The notes: a model not told the origin generated them from the letters alone. Shown: positions 1 to 6,146, numbered from the stretch's first letter. The stretch: 9,953 bases of DNA from Candidatus Heimdallarchaeota archaeon (GCA_021399405.1 JAAFKL010000450.1:1-9953); one strand, 5' to 3'. Translations and numbers: made by a program.

Positions 1-266
1 ACATCAGAAATGGGATGAGGATAGTATTTATTGTGAATTATATTCAATGCTACTTTGATATTTCCTGATTCAATTGCAATGACCTTTTTTGATGTTTTTC
101 CAGAAAAAATATAGAATTTGTCTTCATAGTACAGTGTCCAAATTGGTATGGTTACTGGTTCTTGATTTGAAATGAATGTAAAAACTGTGGGATTTGCACT
201 ATCTTCTAGAAATTCCTGAATATCATCCAAACTGAATTTCTGAAGTGGAGACTTTGAAGTTGACAT
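1..266 (-). CDS. PNPOx-like FMN-binding split beta-barrel protein (partial, 3' end outside window)
   Basis: The minus strand from the ATG at 264-266 reads 88 codons without a stop and runs off the left edge, so only the N-terminal part is present. The peptide begins MSTSKSPLQKFSLDDIQEFL. It then shows the strand pattern of the pyridoxamine 5'-phosphate oxidase-like fold: EPVTIPIWTLYYEDKFYIFS, then GKTSKKVIAIESGNIKVALN. In this family, 'P.W..Y.d..fy..s' followed by 'Ks..i....kVal' lines the FMN (or F420) pocket. Family members include flavin oxidoreductases and pyridoxamine oxidases, but no substrate can be assigned from this fragment. A TATA-like TTTAAATG lies about 24 nt upstream and there is no Shine-Dalgarno, fitting a leaderless start. 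It follows the crotonase gene on the same strand after 72 nt. Confidence 0.75.
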   Translation of the reverse strand, partial: MSTSKSPLQKFSLDDIQEFLEDSANPTVFTFISNQEPVTIPIWTLYYEDKFYIFSGKTSKKVIAIESGNIKVALNIIHNKYYPHPISD

Positions 267-285
267 ACTGAAAATATACTTTAAA

Positions 286-298
286 CATTTAAATTTCC
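286..298 (-). promoter_or_regulatory. Candidate TATA/BRE promoter of the PNPOx-like gene
   Basis: On the minus strand this reads GGAAATTTAAATG. A purine-rich BRE-like GGAAA precedes TTTAAATG, centred about 24 nt upstream of the ATG at 266. That is the spacing expected for an archaeal TATA box driving a leaderless transcript. The A+T-rich background makes chance matches common. Confidence 0.4.
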
Positions 299-338
299 AT
301 TGAAACCCCTAGATTTGATTAATCAATATAGGTGATAT

Positions 339-1082
339 TTACTTTAAAATTAATTTCATTTGAGCTAAACGTTCATATTTTGAGGCTTCAGTACGCTCTA
401 TAGGGTTAATCTTTGCAATTAATTCTTTCGCTGCAATTACTGCTTGGAATTTATTATTATTAAGCTGATCAATAATATTCATTGTGTAATTTTCTATTTG
501 ATCAAGTTCTTTGATCCAATCCACAATTCCGAGTCTTAGTGCTTCTTTAGCATCAAAAGTTTCTGCTAGCATAATAATTTGTTTTGCATATTGATGTCCT
601 ACCCTCCGAATCAATCTAAACGTACCTCCAAGATCGGGAATAATTCCAAATTTAGTCTCCAATAATCCAAATTTGGTTTCTGGTGAAGTGACAATGAAAT
701 CACATGCTAACGCCACTTCTAATCCTGAACCGAAACAAAAACCCATTACTTGAGCGATCACAGTCTTTCCTACATCTTCAATAGAATGTAAAGCGTTTTG
801 AAAATTAATAATTGATTCATTTAATTCATTCTTGTCATGAGTTTCACTATTTAATTCCTGCAATTCATTCAGATCGATTCCTGAAGAGAAAAATGATGTT
901 TCTTCATCCTTGTACCCTGTTAGAATAATAACATCAAGATCTTTTCGATCTTTCAAGCTGGTGAACATGTTATTAATTTCATCTAATAATTTGAAATGTA
1001 GAGCATTTTTTTTACTGGGTCTATTAATACGAACAATTCCGTAGTTTCCTTTTTGTTCGAATGTTAGATTTTCCATTTCCAT
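339..1082 (-). CDS. Enoyl-CoA hydratase/isomerase (crotonase) family protein
   Basis: A 247-residue protein, typical length for a single-domain crotonase. The N-terminus has the family pattern 'GIVRINRPSKKNAL' (residues 15-28), then FFSSGIDL (64-71), the first oxyanion-hole segment, where Ser-Ser replaces the more usual Ser-Ala or Cys-Ala. The second oxyanion segment is GFCFGSGLEVALACD (114-128). Glu122 and Glu142 align with the two catalytic glutamates of mitochondrial enoyl-CoA hydratase (Glu144/Glu164 in rat). Asp150, in GIIPDLGGT, is at the position of an acid used by some enoyl-CoA isomerases and dienoyl-CoA isomerases. It is therefore probably an active acyl-CoA hydratase or isomerase, but the exact reaction is open. 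The start could be the ATG at 1082 or the in-frame ATG at 1076. No Shine-Dalgarno is evident. It lies upstream of the PNPOx-like gene and divergent from the nitrilase gene. Confidence 0.9.
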   Translation of the reverse strand: MEMENLTFEQKGNYGIVRINRPSKKNALHFKLLDEINNMFTSLKDRKDLDVIILTGYKDEETSFFSSGIDLNELQELNSETHDKNELNESIINFQNALHSIEDVGKTVIAQVMGFCFGSGLEVALACDFIVTSPETKFGLLETKFGIIPDLGGTFRLIRRVGHQYAKQIIMLAETFDAKEALRLGIVDWIKELDQIENYTMNIIDQLNNNKFQAVIAAKELIAKINPIERTEASKYERLAQMKLILK

Positions 1083-1102
1083 ATTTGTTTTATTGAAGTT
1101 GA

Positions 1103-1113
1103 TATTGTAAAAG
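1103..1113 (-). promoter_or_regulatory. Candidate TATA-like element of the crotonase gene
   Basis: The minus strand here reads CTTTTACAATA, centred about 26 nt upstream of the crotonase ATG. The spacing suits an archaeal leaderless promoter, but the match to TTTATATA is only moderate. Confidence 0.3.
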
Positions 1114-1127
1114 TTTTCTTCCGAGAG

Positions 1128-1265
1128 TTATAGCACAATGATTTCTTCAATATGATCTAATGGGATCCAATCATCCATATTAGTATATTCAGATTGATTA
1201 TTTTCTTTAATTGGATCATTACATTCAATTTATGAGGAGTAAATTTCCAATTCTGCATTAATCAT
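1128..1265 (-). pseudogene. Possible small gene remnant with one in-frame stop
   Basis: Reading minus-strand from the ATG at 1263-1265 gives MINAELEIYSS, a TAA at 1230-1232, then 33 further open codons ending at TAA 1128-1130. The last part (NMDDWIPLDHIEEIIVL) has a protein-like composition with a hydrophobic C-terminus, unlike random A+T-rich translation. It may be a decayed small gene or the tail of a lost larger gene. It may also be chance, since it sits in the divergent promoter region between the crotonase and nitrilase genes. I recognise no family. Confidence 0.2.
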
Positions 1266-1282
1266 TAACAAAGCTAATTTTG

Positions 1283-1297
1283 TTAATAATAAATAAA
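1283..1297 (+). promoter_or_regulatory. Candidate TATA-like element of the nitrilase gene
   Basis: The A/T run TTAATAATAAATAAA is centred about 20-25 nt before the ATG at 1310, a leaderless spacing. It lies inside the 5' extension that a TTG start at 1280 would need, which argues for the ATG at 1310. Confidence 0.35.
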
Positions 1298-1309
1298 AAA
1301 TTTGTAAAC

Positions 1310-2263
1310 ATGAGTCAAACAGTGATAGTTGCCGTAATCCAAGATTCCTCAATCATTATGGACCGGGATGCAACTATAGAAAAAGTCTCGAAATTAACCA
1401 AACAGGCTGCTGATAAAAAAGCAAAAATTATTCTTTTCCCTGAAGCCTTTATACCAACATATCCACGCGGATTGCATTTTGGTGCAAAAGTTGGGAGTAG
1501 AACAGATGCCGGGAAATCTGATTTTCAAAGATATTCTGAAAATTCGATTCCAATCCCAAGTCCTTCAATGGACCAGTTAGGCGAGATTGCAAAAGAAAAT
1601 AATGTTTATTTAATAATTGGAATTATTGAAAAGGATTCCCAATACAGTAAGAGTACATTATATTGTACTATTGTTTATTTCGATCCATCTGGTAAATATA
1701 TAGGGAAACATAGAAAGTTAAAACCCACTGGATCAGAGAGATTGATTTGGGGAGAAGGTGATGGCAGCACACTAACCGTGATTGATACTCCATTTGGACC
1801 AGTTGGAGGTTTAATTTGTTGGGAAAATTATATGCCTCTAGCACGTACTGCAATGTATTCGAAAGGTGTCCATATTTATTTGGCACCAACAGCGGATGGG
1901 CGTGAAGTTTGGCAATCTACAGTAAGACATATTGCCCTGGAAGGAAGATGCTTTGTTTTAACCTCAAATCAATATGTTACCAAAGACATGTACCCAACAG
2001 ATTTGGCCGGATACAGTGATTTAGAAAGTTCACCGGATATCATGTCTGCTGGGGGTAGTGCAATAATCGATCCAAATGGGAAATATTTGGCTGGCCCTTT
2101 ATGGAATGAAGCTGGAATATTAATTGCTGATTTGGACTTATCCTGGATAGAAAAAACTAGGTATGATTTTGATGTAGTAGGCCATTATGCAAGACCTGAT
2201 GTTTTTCAGTTAGTAGTAAATGAGAAAGAGCAGAAACAAGTTTATACTGATACTAAAGAATAA
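1310..2263 (+). CDS. Carbon-nitrogen hydrolase, aliphatic nitrilase type
   Basis: A 317-residue protein from the ATG at 1310. An in-frame TTG at 1280 would add ten residues, but the nitrilase fold normally starts right at 'TVIVAVIQD', which follows this ATG. The catalytic triad is complete: Glu45 in LFPEAFIP, Lys136 in HRKLKPT, Cys170 in GGLICWENYMP. The sequence ERLIWGEGDGS between the Lys and Cys, and CWEN..P around the nucleophile, are hallmarks of true nitrilases (EC 3.5.5.-, nitrile to carboxylic acid plus ammonia) rather than omega-amidases or carbamoyl-putrescine hydrolases. A cyanide hydratase or nitrile hydratase-like side activity cannot be excluded by sequence. These enzymes act in the cytoplasm, usually as spiral oligomers. 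It stands alone, divergent from the crotonase gene, with a TATA-like stretch just upstream and a T-run soon after the stop. Confidence 0.93.
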   Translation: MSQTVIVAVIQDSSIIMDRDATIEKVSKLTKQAADKKAKIILFPEAFIPTYPRGLHFGAKVGSRTDAGKSDFQRYSENSIPIPSPSMDQLGEIAKENNVYLIIGIIEKDSQYSKSTLYCTIVYFDPSGKYIGKHRKLKPTGSERLIWGEGDGSTLTVIDTPFGPVGGLICWENYMPLARTAMYSKGVHIYLAPTADGREVWQSTVRHIALEGRCFVLTSNQYVTKDMYPTDLAGYSDLESSPDIMSAGGSAIIDPNGKYLAGPLWNEAGILIADLDLSWIEKTRYDFDVVGHYARPDVFQLVVNEKEQKQVYTDTKE

Positions 2264-2285
2264 CTAGATCTAAATTTCTTATCGA

Positions 2286-2291
2286 TTTTTT
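2286..2291 (+). terminator. Possible T-run terminator after the nitrilase gene
   Basis: Six consecutive T residues lie about 22 nt after the nitrilase stop. Archaeal termination usually needs only a T-rich tract in the nontemplate strand. No stem-loop precedes it. In a genome this A+T-rich the signal is weak. Confidence 0.25.
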
Positions 2292-2306
2292 AGTATTCAT
2301 GGTGGA

Positions 2307-2317
2307 AAAAAGTATAC
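2307..2317 (+). repeat. Left copy of AAAAAGTATAC
   Basis: Direct repeat of the 11-nt sequence found at 2870-2880, located between the nitrilase stop and the tnpB remnant. The left copy is preceded by GGA and followed by CTA, so here only the GTATAC core is palindromic. Confidence 0.5.
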
Positions 2318-2387
2318 CTATTTCAAATCTATTTCCAATTGATATAGATAATAGTTCATTACATTCGGGCTACTCTATGTTTCTGCG

Positions 2388-2395
2388 TTTATATA
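2388..2395 (+). promoter_or_regulatory. TATA box of the tnpB remnant
   Basis: TTTATATA is a consensus archaeal TATA box. Its centre lies about 27 nt before the GTG at 2419, so transcription would begin at or next to the start codon (leaderless). This supports the GTG start and suggests the fragment may still be transcribed. Confidence 0.5.
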
Positions 2396-2418
2396 CTAGA
2401 ATCCTGTAAATAGAAATT

Positions 2419-2757
2419 GTGAGTAATCTAATCAGAACTTTACGTGTTCCAGTATTCCCTGATCTTAAATCTAAGGAACTACTGGAAACAACTTTTGAAG
2501 AATACTCCAGAGCTGCGCAAACTGCATATGACTTCGCCAATACCAATAATACCTCAAATCGCATCAAGGTGCATCACGGGATGTACAAAACATTTCGAAA
2601 ACAATCGTCACTTAATTCTCAGTTGGTAATAAATGCTAAGAACAAAGCTATGGATGTAATCCGAAGCTTGAAGGTAAAGAAAAAGAAAAGAAATGTGAAA
2701 TTCATGAAAAATATTCCAATCAGATATGATTATCGATCATCCACAATCTATCTTTAA
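2419..2757 (+). pseudogene. Truncated TnpB (IS605 OrfB-family), N-terminal part only
   Basis: From the GTG at 2419 this reads 112 residues. They match the N-terminal pattern of TnpB/OrfB proteins: LRVPVFPD near the start, LLETTFEEYSRAAQTAYDFA (helix that opens the family), HHGMYKTFRKQSSLNSQLV ('tY..lR....L.Sqla'), then AKNKAMDVIRSLK, a basic run KVKKKKR, and NIPIRYDYRSSTIYL ('irYD.rs.ti.l'). It stops at TAA-TGA immediately after this motif. Full TnpB is usually about 350-450 residues, so the RuvC nuclease domain, its catalytic Asp/Glu residues and the zinc ribbon are absent. It cannot cut DNA. It could still bind RNA or DNA if expressed, but remnant status is simplest. The strong upstream TATA box is intact. 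Confidence 0.7.
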
Positions 2758-2845
2758 TGATGAATATCTAATGTATGAACTAGCTCTTAAGGCTAAAGGC
2801 TTTTTGAGTGGGGCTCCCGTCATTATCCCTAATGTAGCGTCTTAA
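2726..2845 (+). pseudogene. Possible C-terminal tail fragment of tnpB
   Basis: A second reading frame overlaps the end of the N-terminal fragment and stays open to TAA 2843-2845. Its last part, ELALKAKGFLSGAPVIIPNV, resembles the short tail that follows the final RuvC motif in some TnpB proteins. If so, an internal deletion removed most of the gene and joined the two ends out of frame near 2750-2775. The 3' end of tnpB normally overlaps the guide-RNA (omega/reRNA) scaffold, so part of that scaffold may remain at about 2780-2870. The resemblance is from memory of the family and is weak. Confidence 0.3.
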
Positions 2846-2869
2846 TCTTAGGAAAAAGACAGTTACAAG

Positions 2870-2885
2870 AAAAAGTATACTTTTT
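2870..2885. repeat. Perfect 16-nt palindrome AAAAAGTATACTTTTT
   Basis: The sequence equals its own reverse complement, and its left 11 nt repeat the sequence at 2307-2317. It lies 25 nt after the stop of the putative tnpB tail. It could be an element end, a T-run terminator for the plus strand (six Ts at 2881-2886), or a protein binding site. Confidence 0.55.
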
Positions 2886-2981
2886 TGAATGATAAAACAG
2901 TTTGATAGGAAATAAATCAAGAGATTTCAATCAGTTATTGTAAATAATGTTTAAGAAGAATTTTTGGTTACGTGCCTTATT

Positions 2982-3341
2982 ATGTCTGAATTAACAGGAA
3001 TTGCTAAAACCATTTTTGACGAGGTAATGGATGAAATCGAAGAAGAAATTCTCGAGAGCTTGGAGTCATATATTTTAAAAGAGAAATTAGAAGATATTAT
3101 ATCTGATATTCAACAATCAACTACACCGACGGTTATTAAAACAATAAATGATAACTATTCTGAAAATATGTCTGCTGCTAAGAAAATGATACTTGGAGAA
3201 AAATTAGCTCGAGTTGTAACTGCAATTGCAAAAGAAAAAATACAGAATTTGGTTGCCGATATTCTCAAACACTCATTCGATGTTATTGACGAGTTGAGAA
3301 ATGAGATAATTGGAGAAGTATTCGAAGAAACAGAAAGCTAA
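2982..3341 (+). CDS. Small acidic helical protein of unknown function
   Basis: From the ATG at 2982 the product is 119 residues; a TTG 18 nt upstream is a less likely start. I recognise no family. The sequence is almost entirely helix-forming, with a very acidic first half (DEVMDEIEEEILESLESYIL), a short Ser/Thr/Pro break at about 43-49 (QSTTPTV), and a second helical half (ARVVTAIAKEKIQNLVADIL) ending in an acidic tail (EEVFEETES-like). Hydrophobic residues recur every 3-4 positions, consistent with amphipathic helices or a small coiled-coil bundle. There is no signal peptide, membrane helix or Cys/His cluster. It lies 135 nt before the MBL-fold gene on the same strand, but the MBL gene has its own TATA box, so co-transcription is uncertain. 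Confidence 0.7.
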   Translation: MSELTGIAKTIFDEVMDEIEEEILESLESYILKEKLEDIISDIQQSTTPTVIKTINDNYSENMSAAKKMILGEKLARVVTAIAKEKIQNLVADILKHSFDVIDELRNEIIGEVFEETES

Positions 3342-3425
3342 CAAACATCTTACCAACATTATGATTTACAAATCAGTAGAAATAGCTGAGAATAATCCGC
3401 ACTCAAATAATTGGAGTGTATAGGC

Positions 3426-3434
3426 TTTATAAAT
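3426..3434 (+). promoter_or_regulatory. TATA box of the MBL-fold gene
   Basis: TTTATAAAT is a good archaeal TATA match, centred about 47 nt before the ATG at 3477. Transcription would start near 3455, leaving a leader of about 20 nt that contains GGGGA at 3463-3467, a weak Shine-Dalgarno-like site 9-10 nt before the ATG. The box falls inside any longer 5' coding extension, arguing against an upstream start. Confidence 0.5.
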
Positions 3435-3476
3435 GAAGTATCTTTAAGAATTAATACCCAATGGGGATTAACTAAT

Positions 3477-4442
3477 ATGTCAACTTATGAATTCGTCCAA
3501 AAGATAAATGATAATACAACCATGATCGATATTGCAATGTTTGATGTCAATGAGGTTGGAGCAGTATTCTTAATAAAAGCTGGGAGAACCTGTCTTATAG
3601 ATTCTGGGTCTAAGAAAGATACATCAAATATCATCAAAGCCCTGAAATCATTAGATGCTTATCCACCAGATATTATAATATTGACCCATTCGCACTGGGA
3701 TCATAGCCAAGGAGTCCCCAAACTAAGAAAAGAGGCAAAGAAACTTGGAAAGGACATTACCGTTTATGCAGGAGAAAAAGCAATATCTTTGTTAGAAGAT
3801 CAATCATTCAACAAAGTTTTCCATGATGAACATTATGAAAATATCACAGGAGTTCTTCCGCTGAAAGAAGGTGATACTGTTGATTGCGACGGATTAACAT
3901 TGAAAATATATGAGGTTCCAGGTCACACGCCAGGCTCTATAGCAATCTACGATGAAACCAATAAAGATGTCTTCTTAGGTGATGCAATTGGAGATAATGT
4001 TCAAGGTGATGCCATCCCTCCATCGATGCCACCTTTTTGGAAAGAGGATGAATTTCTAACTTCGGTGGATAAATTAAAAGAATTAGATTATAATGGAATT
4101 GGTATAGCACATTTTGGATATTATGAAAGAAGTGAAGCAGAGAAGATTATTGAAGCATCAGTTGTAGCGACTGAAAGTTGGGCAAAAGTTTTTGATGAAG
4201 TATACCAAGAAGGTAAGCTTGATGATATTAAATATCTTGTAGAGAAAATCAAGTCGGAAGTAGGAGTAATTCCACCTGCGCTAATCCTCAGAAAGGCTCT
4301 CCACAGAATCATATTTTCCACTATTAATTTTGGGAGGAAGGTGATTAGAAAAGATCCCCAAGTTATTGGTGATATATTACTTCCTCAAATCACTGAATGG
4401 TTAGTCAAAGGTTATAAAATCTCCAATTCAATTGAATTATAG
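3477..4442 (+). CDS. Metallo-beta-lactamase-fold hydrolase
   Basis: A 321-residue protein from the ATG at 3477. An in-frame start at 3411 would add 22 residues, but the TATA box lies inside that extension. The full binuclear metal set of the MBL fold is present: THSHWDH (His71, His73, Asp75, His76), GHTPGS (His150), GDAIGD (Asp169) and AHFGYY (His212). The strand LIDSGS (40-45) precedes the first motif as expected. This arrangement fits glyoxalase II-like and other small-molecule hydrolases rather than the RNA-processing beta-CASP group, which needs an extra domain. About 100 residues after His212 are predicted helical (for example SEAEKIIEASVVATESWAKV), a C-terminal extension that probably covers the active site and sets substrate choice. 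The substrate is unknown. It is cytoplasmic, with no signal peptide, and faces the matrixin gene convergently across 56 nt. Confidence 0.9.
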   Translation: MSTYEFVQKINDNTTMIDIAMFDVNEVGAVFLIKAGRTCLIDSGSKKDTSNIIKALKSLDAYPPDIIILTHSHWDHSQGVPKLRKEAKKLGKDITVYAGEKAISLLEDQSFNKVFHDEHYENITGVLPLKEGDTVDCDGLTLKIYEVPGHTPGSIAIYDETNKDVFLGDAIGDNVQGDAIPPSMPPFWKEDEFLTSVDKLKELDYNGIGIAHFGYYERSEAEKIIEASVVATESWAKVFDEVYQEGKLDDIKYLVEKIKSEVGVIPPALILRKALHRIIFSTINFGRKVIRKDPQVIGDILLPQITEWLVKGYKISNSIEL

Positions 4443-4498
4443 AATTTGTCTACTTCAATAATAAATAATCACTTTAGGAATTTTTAATATTACTATAA

Positions 4499-5158
4499 TT
4501 ATGGTAAAAGTGAATCATAAAGATCAAAGAAACCATTGATATCGCCTTGAGCTAATGTTTTAGAGAAAGTTCCAATATAAAATGGATACATAGTAGCAAA
4601 TTCATCAACAGTATGATCAAGACCAAGAACATGACCCAGCTCATGTACTGTAACAGCTTCGATATCAAATGGTCCTCTGTGATCTAATGGAACAAGATCG
4701 CAAGAAAATTCGATATTAGCAAACTCTTCTTGTGTATTTAACAACAAACTCGCCTGTTTAATAAACCCATCTCCGAAAAATTCATCATTTCCTTCCAAAC
4801 CAGTTACTCCAACCGCACCCTCAAAAAAGGATAAGTCAGCATAGCCAATTATCAAATCCATATTTTCTGGAGTCATAATACGCTGAAATATAGTAACTGG
4901 TGTTAGTTCTTCCCAAACATTAAGCGATGCTTGGATTGCACTACGGAAACTTTGAGGGACAGATATATCGATATAATATCGAATTGGGAAACTTTGCCAT
5001 TTGGGTCCAATAAGTACATGGGATTTACTTGTTTCACAATCGAAATCGTCAAAATTTGCAAATTCAATAACATCGTCTTGATAGACAATACCTAAACCAA
5101 TTGTAAAATCCAGAATTAGCAGTATTGTAAGAAATTTAACTGGTATTTGTGATGCCAT
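4499..5158 (-). CDS. Secreted matrixin-like zinc metalloprotease
   Basis: A 219-residue protein. Residues 5-24 (IPVKFLTILLILDFTIGLGI) form a signal peptide or N-terminal anchor. The zinc site is VHELGHVLGLDH (171-182): His172, His176 and His182 as ligands, Glu173 as the general base. Met190 in FATMYPFY supplies the Met-turn of metzincins. The tail LAQGDINGFFDLYDSL matches the end of matrixin (peptidase M10-like) catalytic domains, where 'L..dDi.gi..lY' closes the fold. The mature domain begins near YYIDISVP (61-68), the usual first strand. No cysteine-switch propeptide (PRCGVPD-like) is seen, so latency would need another mechanism. Cys41 and Cys153 could form a disulfide. The start is fixed by a GGAGG site 8 nt before the ATG. 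It is the second gene of an operon behind a zinc-ribbon membrane protein. Confidence 0.88.
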   Translation of the reverse strand: MASQIPVKFLTILLILDFTIGLGIVYQDDVIEFANFDDFDCETSKSHVLIGPKWQSFPIRYYIDISVPQSFRSAIQASLNVWEELTPVTIFQRIMTPENMDLIIGYADLSFFEGAVGVTGLEGNDEFFGDGFIKQASLLLNTQEEFANIEFSCDLVPLDHRGPFDIEAVTVHELGHVLGLDHTVDEFATMYPFYIGTFSKTLAQGDINGFFDLYDSLLP

Positions 5159-5166
5159 TTTTTAAT

Positions 5167-5171
5167 CCTCC
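5167..5171 (-). promoter_or_regulatory. Strong Shine-Dalgarno site of the matrixin gene
   Basis: On the minus strand GGAGG lies 8 nt before the ATG, inside the 19-nt gap after the zinc-ribbon gene. The other genes here mostly lack such a site and look leaderless. This contrast is typical of archaeal operons, where internal genes use Shine-Dalgarno initiation, and it supports co-transcription. Confidence 0.75.
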
Positions 5172-5177
5172 ATTAAA

Positions 5178-5846
5178 TTACCTATATCGAATACCTTGTA
5201 ACTCTCGTCTATACATGTAGACTATCTGGAATACATAAAACAATGCAAATGTAAACATCAAAAATTGCAATAGGACAATATCGTCAAGAAATTCTTTCAT
5301 CTGAATCGGAAAATTTGATGTATCAAAGTATTCTAAGATTAATGTGAAAAGGGTAAGAGCCTCATAAACTCTAAACAATATCCATAAATGAATCAAATTT
5401 GCAATCAGATATACTCTTCGCATAAAATTGAACTTATAATAAAATCCAATAATTCCTACGAAATACGCAAAACCTGAAATCATCAATGGGAGACCATCGA
5501 TCACTTTTTCCTCTCCGAATAAAACTGAAACTTCATTTATAGAATCAAGTAATCCAGCGGTATATATTTGTAATAAACCAAGAATGGAGGTAATAATGCT
5601 AATTCTATATAGGTCTCTTTTCCTGACACCTGCAAAATATCCATCATCTAGTGAACTAGGTTTATTCAATTTTTCCAATCTGTTTAATTCTTCATCATAA
5701 TCGGTTTCAACAGCAACAGTTTGAAAATTCCCTCCAATTTTAGAGGCAACTTTAATTTCATCTGTTATCAGCACTCCACAGCTGTCACACTTTTCTGCTT
5801 TTTCATCCACTGTTTCAAAACAGTTAAAGCACAGCTTCGCACCCAT
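5178..5846 (-). CDS. Zinc-ribbon membrane protein with about four transmembrane helices
   Basis: A 222-residue protein of unknown function. The N-terminus has a treble-clef/zinc-ribbon knuckle pair, CFNC (Cys6, Cys9) and CDSC (Cys20, Cys23), as in many small archaeal zinc-ribbon domains. A charged linker (about 25-80, including ETDYDEELNRLEKLNKP) follows. Hydrophobic segments at about 82-100, 119-137, 145-172 and 189-211 are likely membrane helices; the last ends in Arg-rich RRELQGIRYR, suggesting a cytoplasmic C-terminus. With four helices the zinc ribbon would also be cytoplasmic. It is first in an operon with the matrixin gene, so a role in membrane organisation, export or regulation of the protease is possible but is inference only. 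A TATA-like TTAAATAC lies about 30 nt upstream of the ATG. Confidence 0.8.
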   Translation of the reverse strand: MGAKLCFNCFETVDEKAEKCDSCGVLITDEIKVASKIGGNFQTVAVETDYDEELNRLEKLNKPSSLDDGYFAGVRKRDLYRISIITSILGLLQIYTAGLLDSINEVSVLFGEEKVIDGLPLMISGFAYFVGIIGFYYKFNFMRRVYLIANLIHLWILFRVYEALTLFTLILEYFDTSNFPIQMKEFLDDIVLLQFLMFTFALFYVFQIVYMYRRELQGIRYR

Positions 5847-5873
5847 TAATTTAGTTCTGAACTATGAATTCAA

Positions 5874-5881
5874 GTATTTAA
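5874..5881 (-). promoter_or_regulatory. Candidate TATA box of the zinc-ribbon/matrixin operon
   Basis: The minus strand reads TTAAATAC, centred about 31 nt before the ATG at 5846, consistent with a leaderless or nearly leaderless operon transcript. Confidence 0.35.
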
Positions 5882-6146
5882 TTGAAAAAACATGGGAATT
5901 TGGGCACATATTATTAAGATTCGATATTCAAAGTAGGCAATAAATTATTGTTATCTAAATTGATTTTCGTACTCCAATTATGATATATTTTGAAGCTACA
6001 ATTGGAACTAACAATACTAATTAAATTATAGTGATTCCCGCATCGAAATTCAGAAATTTTATCCGATTTGCGAAAAATTATTGTTAATGATCGCATTAAA
6101 TCGTACTAATGACCAATTCATAACGTTTTTAATGCAATGTACAATA

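Larger units (their letters stand above)
2306..2886 (+). mobile_element. Decayed IS605/TnpB-type element (approximate limits)
   Basis: This segment carries an N-terminal tnpB fragment, a possible C-terminal tnpB fragment in another frame, and G+C-richer sequence after it (around 2808-2840) than the surroundings. AAAAAGTATAC occurs on both sides, at 2307-2317 and 2870-2880. The right copy forms a perfect palindrome, and IS200/IS605 relatives have palindromic sequences near their ends. The shared sequence may mark the ends of a non-autonomous, internally deleted element. No TnpA (Y1 transposase) is present. Limits are inferred from the repeat alone; the true ends may lie elsewhere. Confidence 0.4.

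Noticed and set aside
1668..1889. Minus-strand open frame inside the nitrilase gene
   Set aside because: It is antisense to a conserved enzyme region containing the catalytic Cys and has no protein signature.
3411..3476. N-terminal extension of the MBL-fold protein by 22 residues
   Set aside because: The extension contains the best TATA box and has no similarity to the fold's start.
5914..6096. A 60-codon minus-strand open frame in the divergent spacer
   Set aside because: Composition is low-complexity and no start signal or recognisable motif is present; it covers the likely promoter region of the TPR gene.
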